Shown: positions 27,818 through 37,733, counted from the stretch's first letter. The stretch is DNA of 64,000 nt from Saccharophagus degradans 2-40 (GCF_000013665.1 NC_007912.1:4271501-4335500); one strand, 5' to 3'. Numbers and translations are program-made. Notes: a model not told the origin generated them from the letters alone.

Positions 27818-28714
27818 ATGACTAATCAAGCCCCCTACATTGGCCGCTTCGCCCCTTCGCCCTCTGGCCCTTTGCATATGGGGTCTTTAGTGTGCGCACT
27901 GGCAAGCTATTTAGACGCCCGCAGCCACAATGGCACTTGGCTTGTACGCATGGAAGATATAGACCCGCCTCGAGAGCAAGCGGGGGCCGCCGACCTAATA
28001 TTATCTTGCTTACAAAAACACGGGCTGCAGTGGGACGACAGCGACGTGATGTTTCAAAGCACACGCGCTCAAGCCTACAATCAAACACTTAGCAGCCTGC
28101 GAGAAAGCGCGCTTATCTACCCCTGTAGATGCACCCGCAAGCGACTCAATACGCTCAACGGCCGCTACGACGGTTACTGCAAAGCCCACCCTGCAACCTC
28201 CCCTGCCGCACTTCGGCTTGATCTTGAGGGCGCAAAAGCCAAGGGAGTGCCACTGCAACAAGCTTTTTGTGACGGCTTACAAGGCGAGCAATATGAAGAT
28301 TTAGCGCAGCAAGGCGACTTTGTAATCCACCGCAAAGATGGCCTGTTTGCCTATCAATTAGCGGTAGTTGTAGACGATATAGCGCAAAATATTACCCATG
28401 TTGTACGCGGTAGCGACTTGCTCGACACCACCGCGCGCCAACGAGCATTAATGCAGCTGCTGGGCCACCAACCTCCGCAATATAGCCACATCCCCGTTCT
28501 AGTGGATGCCAACGGCAATAAGCTAAGCAAACAAAATCACGCCCCGGCAGTGGAATTCGACACCCCCACGCACAATCTTATCGATGCGCTAACGCTTTTA
28601 GGGTTCCACACCGCAGCGCTTACTCCCGCTACCTCCACATCATCAATTCTACATTGGGCCATACCTAGGTGGGCAAATGTGGCCACCACCCTACAGGGCC
28701 GCCTAAGCCTTTAA
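27818..28714 (+). CDS. gluQRS: Glutamyl-Q tRNA(Asp) synthetase
   Basis: GluQ-RS attaches glutamate to queuosine of tRNA(Asp). It is a truncated GluRS without anticodon-binding domain, here 298 residues. The HIGH-like motif is GRFAPSPSGPLHMGSL near residue 7, the zinc-site cysteines are in YPCRCTRKRL, and the KMSKS equivalent is GNKLSKQNH. I start at the MTNQAPYIGRF ATG (27818); the frame begins at 27779 but that would cross the dksA terminator. Confidence 0.95.
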   Translation: MTNQAPYIGRFAPSPSGPLHMGSLVCALASYLDARSHNGTWLVRMEDIDPPREQAGAADLILSCLQKHGLQWDDSDVMFQSTRAQAYNQTLSSLRESALIYPCRCTRKRLNTLNGRYDGYCKAHPATSPAALRLDLEGAKAKGVPLQQAFCDGLQGEQYEDLAQQGDFVIHRKDGLFAYQLAVVVDDIAQNITHVVRGSDLLDTTARQRALMQLLGHQPPQYSHIPVLVDANGNKLSKQNHAPAVEFDTPTHNLIDALTLLGFHTAALTPATSTSSILHWAIPRWANVATTLQGRLSL

Positions 28715-28771
28715 ACGTCAATATCGTTGTGCTGCGAAAATAGTAGCCACATGTACTACAATGCCACCTTT

Positions 28772-28790
28772 CGCCCGCAAACCGCGGGCG
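28772..28790. other. GC-rich hairpin upstream of cbrX
   Basis: CGCCCGC and GCGGGCG form a 7-bp stem around AAACC in the gap between gluQRS and the small ORF. There is no T run, so it is not a clear terminator; it could lie in the 5' leader of the cbrXAB mRNA. Confidence 0.5.
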
Positions 28791-28815
28791 CCCACACCCC
28801 AAATGAAGTTTTTGC

Positions 28816-28995
28816 ATGAATAACAAACAACGCCCCCTCCTGCTGTTAATGCTGGTGGTTTATATTTTTTCCCCCACCCTCTTTAGCTGGGTAGTCAACC
28901 CTGATGGAGCCTGGTACCGCCCCTATTTGATTTGGGTGCTGGTGATAATTGTGGCGTTTTTTGTACAAACACGGAGCAAGCGCAATGACGTTTAG
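28816..28995 (+). CDS. cbrX: CbrX-like small membrane protein
   Basis: A 59-residue ORF that starts MNNKQRPLLLLML, ends RSKRNDV and overlaps the cbrA start by 11 bp. It contains two hydrophobic segments (about 8-26 and 37-52) and a lysine/arginine-rich tail. In Pseudomonas a small ORF called cbrX occupies the same place, co-transcribed and translationally coupled with cbrA. I base the name on position, size and overlap, not on alignment. It may be a small sensor subunit or merely a device that couples translation. Confidence 0.8.
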   Translation: MNNKQRPLLLLMLVVYIFSPTLFSWVVNPDGAWYRPYLIWVLVIIVAFFVQTRSKRNDV

Positions 28996-31987
28996 TTTTT
29001 TACAGGTTGCGCTTATTTGCTTTATTTACTTGGGCGTACTCTTTGCCATTGCCTTTGCTACCGAGCGCGGCTGGATTCCCAATAAAATTGTATTTCACCC
29101 CGTCACCTATATTTTCTCGCTGGGTATTTTTGCCAGTGCTTGGTCTTTTTACGGCGTTATCGATTTAGCACAAAATTACGGCTATGGCGCACTGGCCTAT
29201 TACCTCGGCACCGGTGCACTATTTTTATTCGCCCCCATTGCCCTTAAACCACTTATAGAGCTGGCGCGCCGATTTCAAATTAACTCCACTGCCGACCTGC
29301 TTACCTTCCGCTACCACAGCCATTCTGTAGGCGGCATTATTACTTTGTGCATGCTTATGGCGATGATTCCGCTACTCGTGCTGCAAATTCAAGCGGTGGC
29401 AGACACCATTCACATTCTTACTCGCAATAATGGCAGCAGCCTAGACGGGCCAAGCTCTGGTTTTGGTACACGTGAAATACTGGCTCTGGTTTACTGTATT
29501 GTGATTGCCGGCTTTGCCATGCTGTTTGGCTCCAACCGCGAGCACCACAAAGGCTTAATTACCGCCATGGCATTTGAGTCGCTGGTTAAAATGACCGGCC
29601 TTTGCGCGGTGGGCATATTCTCGCTGATAACAATATTCGGCGGTCTCGACGGCCTCGACCAATGGCTGCTTGAAAACCCAGATCAACTGGAAAACCTCTA
29701 CCAACCAACGAAAGAAACTTCCTCCCACACCCTTCTGCTGGTATTTGTGGCCACTGCTGTAGCTATGCCGCACATTTTCCACATGACCGTGGTGGAGAAC
29801 CCCGTCAAGCATGCCACCCAAACGGTAACGTGGGCTTTTCCGCTATTTTTATTGGTAATGGCGTTGCCGGTATTTCCAATTCTTTGGGCTGGCATCGAGC
29901 TAGATACGCGTATCCCAGCACAGTACTTCCCCTTGGCCGTACCCATTGCCGCGGGCAGCTCTACCTTCACAATCATTTCGTTTGTCGCCGGCTTATCTGC
30001 CGCCACCGGCGCAATGATTGCAATCGCCCTCGCGCTTGCCACCATGGTACTCAACCACTGGATTCTGCCCGCCACCCCACTGCAAACTAAACGCGAAATT
30101 TACGGCCAGCTCATTTGGATGCGCCGTATTCTTATTGCAGTGGTTATTTTGGTGGGCTTTATGTTCTACCGCTTGCTGGGCAGCCACTTCAATCTAACCG
30201 ACTTGGCGCTCACAGCTTTTATCGCCACTCTCCAATTTTTACCTGGTGTGATTGCTGTTGCTCACTGGAGCCGCGGTAACGGCAAAGGCCTATTGGCAGG
30301 GCTGTTTGTAGGTATGCTCACTTGGATGGTGGGGCTGATGATTCCGCTGGTAATGGGGTTAAAGCAAACGCAATTTACCACCTTAGGTGTAACTTTCGAC
30401 TTGGGTATTAACCATTGGAACAACATCACGTTATGGTCGCTTGGTTTAAACACCCTTACCTTCGTGGTGGTATCGCTTATCACCAAGCAGTCCGATGCCG
30501 AGCGCTACAGCGCAGAGCTGTGCTCGGAAGATGAGCTCAGCCACCCTATTCGCCTTATTCTGGATATTCGCTCACCCGACGACATCGCCAACCGCTTGGC
30601 GCTGCGTATCGGTGAATCTACTGCGCGCACCGAAGTAAGCCGCGCACTTAAAAACCTTGGCCTCAACCCCAACGAAAGCCGCCCCTACGCGCTGCGTCGC
30701 CTGAGGGATGAAGTAGAAGCCAACCTTTCTGGCTTGATGGGTATTGCCATGGCCAGTGAGATTATGGATAAACAAATCCCCTTCAAAATGCCCGAAACCG
30801 AAGGCGAAACAGACATCAACCTGATTGAAAGCCGGCTTTCACAGTTTCGCGACCACCTCACAGGTTTGGCCGCCGAACTTAACAACCTGCGCCTATACCA
30901 CCGCCGCACACTCGAAGAGCTGCCGCTATCAGTGTGCTCTGTGGGGCAAGATATGGAAATTTTAATGTGGAATGGCGCCATGGAAGCACTGACCGGTATC
31001 GAAAGCACATCGGTAACCGGCTCTCGACTCGAAGAAGCACTTGACCCATGGGGCGACCTGCTCACCCGGTTTGCACTATCCCACTCGCCCCATTTCTACA
31101 AGCAAGAAATAGAACTGGCGGGCAGGCAGCACTGGATTAACCTACACAAGGCCTCCATTCCCTCATCGCTTGCCAACAAAGTAGACGGGCAAGTGATACT
31201 GCTAGAAGACGTTACCGAGTTGGTATTGCTCGAGCAAGAGCTGGTTCACAGCGAACGCTTGGCATCCATCGGCCGACTCGCGGCAGGGGTAGCCCACGAG
31301 ATAGGCAACCCCGTGACAGGCATAGCCTGCCTTGCTCAAAACATGAAATACGAGACCGACGACCCAGAGATTCTCGACACAGCCCAGCAGATATTGTCGC
31401 AGACCGACCGCGTATCGCGCATTGTTCACTCACTGGTGAGCTTCTCTCACGCTGGTCAACAAAAAGATGAAGAGCTGCACGCCGTGAATTTGCGCGAATG
31501 CGCGCAAGAAGCAATTAACTTACTCGCCCTGCAAATAGAGAAAAAGCAGGTATGCTTCCACAACAGCGTGGATGAAGCCATTCAAGTGGTTGCAGATAGC
31601 CAGCGGCTTATCCAAATCTTTGTAAACCTGCTCTCAAATTCTCGCGACGCTTCTGAACCAGACACCAATGTCACCATAGAAGCCAGCCAAGAGGGGCGCA
31701 CCACCACCATTAGCGTCACCGACGAGGGGCCGGGTATTCCGCTAGAAATACGCGACCGAGTACTCGAACCCTTCTTCACCACCAAAGAGCCCGGCGAGGG
31801 CACAGGCCTTGGCCTAGCTATGGTGTACAGCATTGTGGAGGATCATCAGGGCACTTTGGATATTGTCAGCCCAGTGGATTTGGTGTTACAAAAGGGCACA
31901 AAATTTGTGATCAAACTTCCCAATTCACTTGAAGTTCACGCCGTGAAAGGTAACACTAGGAGATCGACTGCGGCGCCTAAACCTTAG
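28985..31987 (+). CDS. cbrA: CbrA sensor histidine kinase with SLC5 transporter domain
   Basis: The ATG at 28985 gives 1000 residues. The first 500 form a sodium/solute symporter-like (SLC5) domain with about 13 helices (landmarks [38 protein letters not shown]). A cytosolic linker and PAS region (about 550-740) precede the kinase: H box [11 protein letters not shown] with the histidine near residue 770, N box [10 protein letters not shown], and [15 protein letters not shown]. CbrA controls carbon/nitrogen use and, with CbrB, the Crc system in Pseudomonas. Coupled to cbrX upstream, 48 bp before cbrB. Confidence 0.92.
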   Translation: MTFSFLQVALICFIYLGVLFAIAFATERGWIPNKIVFHPVTYIFSLGIFASAWSFYGVIDLAQNYGYGALAYYLGTGALFLFAPIALKPLIELARRFQINSTADLLTFRYHSHSVGGIITLCMLMAMIPLLVLQIQAVADTIHILTRNNGSSLDGPSSGFGTREILALVYCIVIAGFAMLFGSNREHHKGLITAMAFESLVKMTGLCAVGIFSLITIFGGLDGLDQWLLENPDQLENLYQPTKETSSHTLLLVFVATAVAMPHIFHMTVVENPVKHATQTVTWAFPLFLLVMALPVFPILWAGIELDTRIPAQYFPLAVPIAAGSSTFTIISFVAGLSAATGAMIAIALALATMVLNHWILPATPLQTKREIYGQLIWMRRILIAVVILVGFMFYRLLGSHFNLTDLALTAFIATLQFLPGVIAVAHWSRGNGKGLLAGLFVGMLTWMVGLMIPLVMGLKQTQFTTLGVTFDLGINHWNNITLWSLGLNTLTFVVVSLITKQSDAERYSAELCSEDELSHPIRLILDIRSPDDIANRLALRIGESTARTEVSRALKNLGLNPNESRPYALRRLRDEVEANLSGLMGIAMASEIMDKQIPFKMPETEGETDINLIESRLSQFRDHLTGLAAELNNLRLYHRRTLEELPLSVCSVGQDMEILMWNGAMEALTGIESTSVTGSRLEEALDPWGDLLTRFALSHSPHFYKQEIELAGRQHWINLHKASIPSSLANKVDGQVILLEDVTELVLLEQELVHSERLASIGRLAAGVAHEIGNPVTGIACLAQNMKYETDDPEILDTAQQILSQTDRVSRIVHSLVSFSHAGQQKDEELHAVNLRECAQEAINLLALQIEKKQVCFHNSVDEAIQVVADSQRLIQIFVNLLSNSRDASEPDTNVTIEASQEGRTTTISVTDEGPGIPLEIRDRVLEPFFTTKEPGEGTGLGLAMVYSIVEDHQGTLDIVSPVDLVLQKGTKFVIKLPNSLEVHAVKGNTRRSTAAPKP

Positions 31988-32035
31988 TACTTGGCGGAAG
32001 TAGAATTTCTTTTTAATGATGGTGAGCGATAAGAC

Positions 32036-33454
32036 GTGAGTAAAATACTGATCGTAGAAGACGAAGTGATTATTCGCACAGCGCTGCGCAAGCTGCTTAC
32101 GCGCAATAAACACGACGTAAAAGAAGCTGGATCGATCAGCGAGGCAACAAGCAAGCACAAACTCGATACCTTCGACCTCATCATCAGCGACCTGCGCCTT
32201 CCCGGCGCCCCCGGCACAGACCTTATTCAGCTAGCTGGCGACATTCCCGTATTAATCATGACCAGTTACGCCAGCCTGCGCTCGGCCGTAGATTCTATGC
32301 GCATGGGCGCCGTAGACTACATAGCCAAGCCATTCGACCACGACGAAATGCTGGCCGCCGTTAAGCGCGTACTGGGTAAATCGGCCACCCGCTTAGCCCA
32401 AACCAATACCGGCAAGGTAGAAAACACCTCGGCAATTGAAGGCATGATTGGCACCAGCGCAGCCATTAAAGAAATTTACGGCAAAATACACAAAGTCGCC
32501 CCAACCAATGCCACAGTACTGGTATTAGGTGAAACAGGTACGGGTAAAGAGCTAGTGGCCAACGCTATTCACCGCGAAAGCCCGCGCAAAGACAAACCGC
32601 TTATATCGGTAAACTGCGCCGCTATTCCAGAAACCCTTATCGAAGCCGAGCTATTTGGCCACGAAAAAGGCGCCTTTACCGGCGCAGCCACCACCCGCGA
32701 AGGTTTGGTTTCGGCCGCCGATGGCGGTACATTGTTTTTAGATGAGATTGGCGAATTGCCACTCGAAGCACAGGCGCGCTTACTGCGCGTACTGCAAGAA
32801 GGTGAAGTGCGCCCAATTGGCTCGATAGAGTCGCGCAAAGTGGATGTTCGCCTAGTGGCGGCAACACACCGCGATTTGGGCCGCTTGGCCCGCGAAGGTA
32901 AATTCCGCGAGGATTTATACTTCCGTATTAACGTTGTACAAATTAAGTTACCGCCCCTACGCGAGCGCGGCAAAGACATACTCGCACTGGCCGAGACCTT
33001 TGTTAAACGCTACTGCGTAGAAATGTTAAAACCGCACCTAACCCTCACCCCAGAGGCCATTCAGGCTATTACCACGTACACTTGGCCGGGCAATATTCGC
33101 GAGTTAGAAAACGCGATCCAAAGAGCAGTTATTTTGTGCGACGACGAAGTGGAAATCGATCATACCCACTTATCGATAGATTTAGACCTAATTCGCGTAG
33201 ACGAATACCGCGAACAGCAATACGCCCCAGAACCACAGCGCAATCAGCAGCACAACACCTCGGCCAAACCCGACCCCAACGAAGACCTCTCTCTCGAAGA
33301 CTACTTCCAACGCTTCGTCCTCGAACATCAAGACACCATGAGCGAAACCGAATTGGCGCGTAAATTAGGCGTTAGTCGCAAATGCTTGTGGGAACGTCGC
33401 CAGCGTCTGGGTATCCCCCGCAAAAAGCCTACCCAGTCGGCAACAACCGACTAA
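32036..33454 (+). CDS. cbrB: CbrB sigma-54-dependent response regulator
   Basis: A 472-residue NtrC-family activator. Receiver domain 1-120 with the acceptor aspartate in [10 protein letters not shown] near residue 53; AAA+ domain about 140-370 with Walker A GETGTGKE, the sigma-54 loop GAFTGA and Walker [15 protein letters not shown]-terminal Fis-type helix-turn-helix [19 protein letters not shown]. It begins with GTG. As the response regulator next to cbrA it should activate the sigma-54 promoter found just downstream. Confidence 0.94.
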   Translation: MSKILIVEDEVIIRTALRKLLTRNKHDVKEAGSISEATSKHKLDTFDLIISDLRLPGAPGTDLIQLAGDIPVLIMTSYASLRSAVDSMRMGAVDYIAKPFDHDEMLAAVKRVLGKSATRLAQTNTGKVENTSAIEGMIGTSAAIKEIYGKIHKVAPTNATVLVLGETGTGKELVANAIHRESPRKDKPLISVNCAAIPETLIEAELFGHEKGAFTGAATTREGLVSAADGGTLFLDEIGELPLEAQARLLRVLQEGEVRPIGSIESRKVDVRLVAATHRDLGRLAREGKFREDLYFRINVVQIKLPPLRERGKDILALAETFVKRYCVEMLKPHLTLTPEAIQAITTYTWPGNIRELENAIQRAVILCDDEVEIDHTHLSIDLDLIRVDEYREQQYAPEPQRNQQHNTSAKPDPNEDLSLEDYFQRFVLEHQDTMSETELARKLGVSRKCLWERRQRLGIPRKKPTQSATTD

Positions 33455-33636
33455 ACTCAAAAACGCCATATCAAAAAGTTGTAAAAAATTACTGCCCTTA
33501 TGGGAACATTCGGCGCTTTATGGCGTCGAAGTTCCTGTGAGGCATGGTTTCACCTGTGTAATAGCCTCATACGAAGTAGCACTATTGCAATTTTAGATGC
33601 CACACTTTAGTATTAATTAAGGTTTTTGATACCCCT

Positions 33637-33715
33637 CGACACAGATTTGTTACCAAACGAAAACTTGTTACCCCTTCCCAAACTTCGTAACAACTCCCGA
33701 CACAGAAAGTAACGA
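33637..33715 (+). promoter_or_regulatory. Probable CbrB enhancer sites
   Basis: The region holds the inverted repeat TTGTTAC (33665-33671) N15 GTAACAA (33687-33693), nested in a second pair TTGTTAC (33647-33653) / GTAAC (33709-33713). A direct repeat CGACACAGA sits at 33637-33645 and 33698-33706, so the outer half-sites each follow the same sequence. CbrB in Pseudomonas is reported to bind TGTTAC/GTAACA-type repeats. The distance of about 100 bp to the -24 element is normal for an enhancer. Confidence 0.75.
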
Positions 33716-33788
33716 TTCTAAATAGCTAAATCTAATAAAAAAATCGCCATCCTTTGTAACCCATTGTTTTAAAAAGCATTTCCATTGT

Positions 33789-33804
33789 TGGCACGCCCCG
33801 TGCA
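33789..33804 (+). promoter_or_regulatory. Sigma-54 promoter of the CrcZ-like sRNA
   Basis: TGGCACGCCCCGTGCA matches the -24/-12 consensus TGGCACG-N4-TTGCW at all fixed positions but one, with GG and GC correctly spaced. Transcription should start near 33815. It lies downstream of the TTGTTAC/GTAACAA sites and directly before the A-rich RNA gene. Confidence 0.9.
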
Positions 33805-33814
33805 CTTACTAAGA

Positions 33815-34084
33815 CCATCATAACAACAACAAACAATAATAAAAAAAGTACACATAACTAATAACAACAATAAACAATAATAAAAGTAAGTAAGAAAATA
33901 TAATAACAACAAGAAATAATAATAAGAGAAAGCGTATAAAACTGACTTTGCGTACCTTTGGAGAGGGCTTGCTGAAAAGCATTTTATCGGACATGGATGT
34001 GTCCTACTGACAACAAAAATAGAACTGACAACAAACAATAAAAATATATTTGGCGGGAAAGCATGTCTTTCCCGTTTTAGTTTT
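33815..34084 (+). ncRNA. crcZ: CrcZ-type small RNA (Hfq/Crc-titrating) candidate
   Basis: The predicted transcript of about 270 nt runs from the sigma-54 start to the terminator at 34054-34084. It has five A-rich blocks of AAC/AAT triplets, at 33820-33847, 33859-33886, 33899-33925, 34010-34021 and 34028-34046, similar to the CA motifs by which CrcZ binds Hfq and Crc in Pseudomonas. A short hairpin GGACA/TGTCC lies near 33989-34004. The location between cbrB and pcnB is that of Pseudomonas crcZ. No protein frame explains the stretch. The function is inferred; Crc itself is outside this window. Confidence 0.82.
34054..34084 (+). terminator. Intrinsic terminator of the CrcZ-like sRNA
   Basis: CGGGAAAG (34054-34061) pairs perfectly with CTTTCCCG (34067-34074) around CATGT, followed by TTTTAGTTTT. 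It also frees the pcnB start, 105 bp downstream. Confidence 0.93.
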
Positions 34085-34189
34085 CCCCCCTTGCAAATCC
34101 CCGTAAACCAAACCAAAGTATAGGCCGCCCAATGAGTGTGGTAGACTTGGCCAAATTTCACTAACACCCACAATAGACCTTAACGCACT

Positions 34190-35521
34190 ATGCTGAAAAA
34201 GCTGTTCAAGCTGTTCGAGCCCTCCGCCGCCGCGAGCCAAACGATTGCAGAGCAAGATCACGGTATCGATTCGCACGACATAAGCCATGCTTCATATAAA
34301 ACTATCGAGCAATTGCAACGCGCAGGCTACGAGGCCTACCTTGTGGGTGGCGGCGTTCGCGACTTACTGCTCGATGCCGACCCCAAAGATTTCGACGTAG
34401 CCACCAGCGCTACCCCCGAACAAGTTAGAAAGGTATTTCGCAACGCCCGCATAATTGGCAAGCGCTTTCGCATAGTTCACGTACGCTTTGGCCGCGAAAT
34501 CATTGAGGTAACTACCTTTCGCGGGTCCCATACCGATGCGCGCTCTAGCCGCGACGCCAGCCAGTCCGATACTGGCGTCTTACTACGCGACAATGTTTAT
34601 GGCGATATCAAATCCGACGCTATGCGCCGCGATTTCACCATTAACGCCCTGTATTACAACCCAATTAACGGCGAAGTACTCGACTTTTGCGGCGGCCTAA
34701 AAGACCTTAAAAACCGTACAATTCGCATTATTGGCGACCCAGAAGAACGCTACAAAGAAGACCCCGTGCGTTTACTGCGCGCCGCGCGCTTTGCCGGCAA
34801 GCTGGGCTTCAACATAGACCCGGTAACCGAAAAACCCATTCGCGAGCACGCCGACTACCTAGCCCACATACCTTCTGCACGCTTGTTCGAAGAAGTGCTT
34901 AAGCTGTTTATGTCTGGCCAAGCCACCGCTACGCTAAACAAACTGCGTGACTACGACCTGTTTAAATACCTATTTCCTGCAACCAACCACTGTTTAGATC
35001 ACGGTACAGATTTCGATCGCAGACTAGTCGAGCAAGCAACAATCAATACCGATAAACGCATTCGTCAGGGCAAGCGTATTACACCTGCGTTTATTTACGC
35101 CGCGTTTTTGTGGTCGCCACTGCAAGCCAGCATGCGCCCACTTATTCAAGACCAAAAAATGTCGCCGCAAGAAGCCATGCTCCAGGCCAGCCAAGGCATT
35201 ATTAGCCAGCAGTTGGCTTGCACGGCTATTCCTAAACGCTTTCTAATTCCAATGCGTGACATTTGGCAGCTGCAATTACGCTTGCCCCGCAGAGATCGCG
35301 GCAAAGCCTACGCCACCCTCGAGCACCAGCGTTTTCGTGCAGGTTACGACTTTTTATTATTGCGTGAGGAAGCTGGCGAGAATGTTGAAGGCCTAGGGGA
35401 TTGGTGGACAAAATTCCAATTCGCACCGGAAGAAGAGCGCGAGGCGATGATTGCGCAAATTGCACCGCCGCGCCGCCGCAACCCGCGCAAACGACGCAGC
35501 AAAAAACCCGCGCAAAGCTAA
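34190..35521 (+). CDS. pcnB: Poly(A) polymerase I
   Basis: PcnB adds 3' poly(A) tails that mark RNA for decay. The 443-residue protein has the nucleotidyltransferase head with VGGGVRDLLL and the catalytic aspartates in DPKDFDVATSA near residue 65, then RRDFTINALYYN and the neck motif RFAGKLGFNI, with the basic C-terminal tail RRRNPRKRRSKK typical of poly(A) polymerase rather than CCA-adding enzyme. The stop overlaps the folK start by one base. Confidence 0.95.
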   Translation: MLKKLFKLFEPSAAASQTIAEQDHGIDSHDISHASYKTIEQLQRAGYEAYLVGGGVRDLLLDADPKDFDVATSATPEQVRKVFRNARIIGKRFRIVHVRFGREIIEVTTFRGSHTDARSSRDASQSDTGVLLRDNVYGDIKSDAMRRDFTINALYYNPINGEVLDFCGGLKDLKNRTIRIIGDPEERYKEDPVRLLRAARFAGKLGFNIDPVTEKPIREHADYLAHIPSARLFEEVLKLFMSGQATATLNKLRDYDLFKYLFPATNHCLDHGTDFDRRLVEQATINTDKRIRQGKRITPAFIYAAFLWSPLQASMRPLIQDQKMSPQEAMLQASQGIISQQLACTAIPKRFLIPMRDIWQLQLRLPRRDRGKAYATLEHQRFRAGYDFLLLREEAGENVEGLGDWWTKFQFAPEEEREAMIAQIAPPRRRNPRKRRSKKPAQS

Positions 35522-36039
35522 TGAACAAAATAGCATCGCAAGCGCCCACGCCTAATACTGCGTATATAGGCTTGGGCAGCAATCTCGCCTCGCCTATGCA
35601 ACAGCTCACCGAAGCCTGCAAAGCTATTCGCCATAGTGAAGGTATCACGCTTGAAGCCATTTCGCCTTGGTACCAAAGCGTGGCGGTGGGGCCAGAGCAG
35701 CCTGACTACATTAACGGCGCGGTCAAAATTACCACCACACTCGAGCCCGAAGCACTGCTCGATACGCTGCAAGCTATAGAATTGGCACACGGGCGCGAGC
35801 GAAAAATTCACTGGGGGCCGCGCACACTAGATTTAGATATTTTGCTCTATGGCGACCAGCAAATTAATACCGATCGCCTCACCGTACCGCACGCGTATAT
35901 GTGTGAGCGCAATTTTGTTGTATACCCCTTAGCAGATATAGCCCCTAATTTAACGCTGCCAAATGGAACAACATTAACGCAATTAAAGTTGAATCTTGGC
36001 GAAGCAGGCTTGCGCAAGCTAACTAAAAGCGCAATATAA
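35521..36039 (+). CDS. folK: HPPK, 6-hydroxymethyl-dihydropterin pyrophosphokinase
   Basis: FolK makes the pterin pyrophosphate used by dihydropteroate synthase in folate synthesis. The start ATG shares its A with the pcnB stop (TAATG). The 172-residue protein carries YIGLGSNL near residue 15, the pterin site QPDYINGAVKI, and the HPPK signature WGPRTLDLDILLYG near residue 100. Longer upstream frame is not used because it lies in pcnB. Confidence 0.95.
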   Translation: MNKIASQAPTPNTAYIGLGSNLASPMQQLTEACKAIRHSEGITLEAISPWYQSVAVGPEQPDYINGAVKITTTLEPEALLDTLQAIELAHGRERKIHWGPRTLDLDILLYGDQQINTDRLTVPHAYMCERNFVVYPLADIAPNLTLPNGTTLTQLKLNLGEAGLRKLTKSAI

Positions 36040-36102
36040 TTGCTGCACCTGAACATTAGCCGCCGACTAAACCGCACAAATTAATCCGAGAGACCATAAA
36101 AA

Positions 36103-36795
36103 GTGAGTGATGCAAAAGCTTGGCAAGTAGACCTTTCCAACCAAACGCTACCGCGTTTTATTGCTGTGGAAGGCCCTATAGGTGTGGGCAAAACCACACT
36201 GGCAAAACAACTTGCGCAAACATTTAATTACGACACCCTTTTAGAGCGAGCGGAAGAAAACCCGTTTTTACCGCGCTTTTATGCCAACGAACACAACTCT
36301 GCCTTGCCCACTCAGCTGTTTTTTTTATTCCAGCGAGTACAACAAATAAACGATTTAAAGCAGGATGATATTTTTCAGCCTGTGCGCGTTGCAGATTTTT
36401 TAATCGATAAAGATCGCCTGTTCGCCGAGGTTACCCTCGACGAAGAAGCCATGCGCCTGTACGACCAAGTGTACAACCACATGACCATCAACGCGCCCAA
36501 ACCCGATTTAGTGGTTTACTTACAGGCGCCAGAGGATGTACTTGTCGAGCGAATTAAAAAGCGTGGCATTCAAAACGAGCAAGCCATAAGCCCAGAATAC
36601 TTGCACCAACTCAACGAAGCTTACACACGTTTTTTCCACTACTACGAAGATGCGCCGTTATTAATTGTTAACGCTGCAGATATAGACTGGGTAAACAACC
36701 CCAACGATTACACCCACTTAGTAGAGTACATGTTAAGCATTAAAAACGGCCGACATTACTACAATCCACAACCCATCATCCCTGGGGTTGAATAA
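36103..36795 (+). CDS. Deoxynucleoside kinase family protein
   Basis: A 230-residue P-loop kinase of the deoxyadenosine/deoxyguanosine kinase family. Walker A is EGPIGVGKTT near residue 20; the family's ADFLIDKDRLFAE segment (DRH/DRS-like) and LQAPEDVLVERIKKRG (lid arginines) are present. It starts with GTG. Family members salvage deoxynucleosides; in some proteobacteria this gene sits between folK and panB and its role is untested. It ends 13 bp before panB, so the two are co-transcribed. Confidence 0.85.
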   Translation: MSDAKAWQVDLSNQTLPRFIAVEGPIGVGKTTLAKQLAQTFNYDTLLERAEENPFLPRFYANEHNSALPTQLFFLFQRVQQINDLKQDDIFQPVRVADFLIDKDRLFAEVTLDEEAMRLYDQVYNHMTINAPKPDLVVYLQAPEDVLVERIKKRGIQNEQAISPEYLHQLNEAYTRFFHYYEDAPLLIVNAADIDWVNNPNDYTHLVEYMLSIKNGRHYYNPQPIIPGVE

Positions 36796-36808
36796 GGAGT
36801 AACAACCT

Positions 36809-37621
36809 ATGGTGTACACAGCTACTCCACTCGAGAAAAAAGTCACCGTCAACACGCTGCGCAAAATGAAAGCGGACAAAGAAAAATTCATCACCGTTGC
36901 GCTATACGATGCGCCAATGGCAGCCATGGCACAAAAGTGCGGCGTAGAAGTTGTACTAATTGGCGATAGCCTAGGTATGACGGTACTAGGTTACGACAGC
37001 ACCGTGCCCGTCACCATGGAACAAATGATCTACCACATAGAAGCGGTAGCACGTGGTAACAGCCGCTCACTTATTATTGGCGACCTGCCATTTATGACCT
37101 ATGCCACGGTAGAGCAAACCATGATTAACGCCACCCGCGTCATGCAGGCGGGCGCGCATATGGTAAAAATGGAAGGCGGCGCTTGGCTGGTCGATTCGGT
37201 ACGTATGCTGTCCGAGCGCGGCATTCCCGTTTGCGCCCACCTTGGCCTTACCCCGCAATCGGTAAATAAATTTGGCGGCTTCCGCGTGCAGGGGCGCTCC
37301 GAAGAGCAAGGCGAACAAATAATCGCCGATGCCCTCGCGCTAGAAGAAGCGGGTGCAGACTTACTGGTATTGGAATGTATACCTGCGGAACTGGGTGCAA
37401 GAGTGACTCAAGCGCTTAGCATCCCCACCATAGGTATTGGCGCTGGTATTGGCACAGACGCACAGGTACTGGTAATCAACGATATTCTTGGGCTTACCGA
37501 GTTCCCGCCCAAATTTTCTAAAAACTTCCTACTAGAAGCCAAAGATATACCCGGCGCACTGCAAAAGTACGCAGCAGACGTTAAATCCGGTGTATTCCCT
37601 GGCCCAGAGCAGCAGTTTTAA
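36809..37621 (+). CDS. panB: Ketopantoate hydroxymethyltransferase PanB
   Basis: PanB transfers a hydroxymethyl group from methylene-THF to 2-oxoisovalerate, the first committed step of pantothenate synthesis. The 270-residue protein has VALYDAPMAAMAQKCGVE, VLIGDSLGMTVLGYDST, MVKMEGG and GIGAGIGTDAQVLV, all standard. Preceded by a GGAG site. Unusually, panC does not follow; ppc comes next. Confidence 0.96.
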   Translation: MVYTATPLEKKVTVNTLRKMKADKEKFITVALYDAPMAAMAQKCGVEVVLIGDSLGMTVLGYDSTVPVTMEQMIYHIEAVARGNSRSLIIGDLPFMTYATVEQTMINATRVMQAGAHMVKMEGGAWLVDSVRMLSERGIPVCAHLGLTPQSVNKFGGFRVQGRSEEQGEQIIADALALEEAGADLLVLECIPAELGARVTQALSIPTIGIGAGIGTDAQVLVINDILGLTEFPPKFSKNFLLEAKDIPGALQKYAADVKSGVFPGPEQQF

Positions 37622-37689
37622 TACAAGCTTGGCTTAGCTTTTGCGTATCTATCGCTAAGCCACCTACTTACAACCCCACTTACACTTAG

Positions 37690-37733
37690 TAGTGCAAATG
37701 CGAGGCATTTCACCTTTTGCTGCACTTGCACTA
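37690..37733 (+). repeat. Nested inverted repeats upstream of ppc
   Basis: TAGTGCAAATGC (37690-37701) and GCACTTGCACTA (37722-37733) form an 11-of-12 inverted repeat; inside it AAATGC-GAG-GCATTT (37696-37710) is a perfect shorter one that competes for the same bases. It lies 44-87 bp before the ppc start. It may end panB transcription or be an operator or switch for ppc. Confidence 0.6.

Noticed and set aside
33820-34046. A-rich repeats as a CRISPR array or microsatellite
   Set aside because: The blocks have no fixed repeat and spacer lengths and lie between a promoter and terminator, which fits an sRNA with protein-binding motifs better.
33769-34173. 134-codon minus-strand frame across the A-rich region
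   Set aside because: Its translation is low-complexity Tyr/Phe/Leu from the complement of AAC/AAT repeats, there is no family similarity, and it overlaps the sigma-54 promoter and terminator of the sRNA on the other strand.
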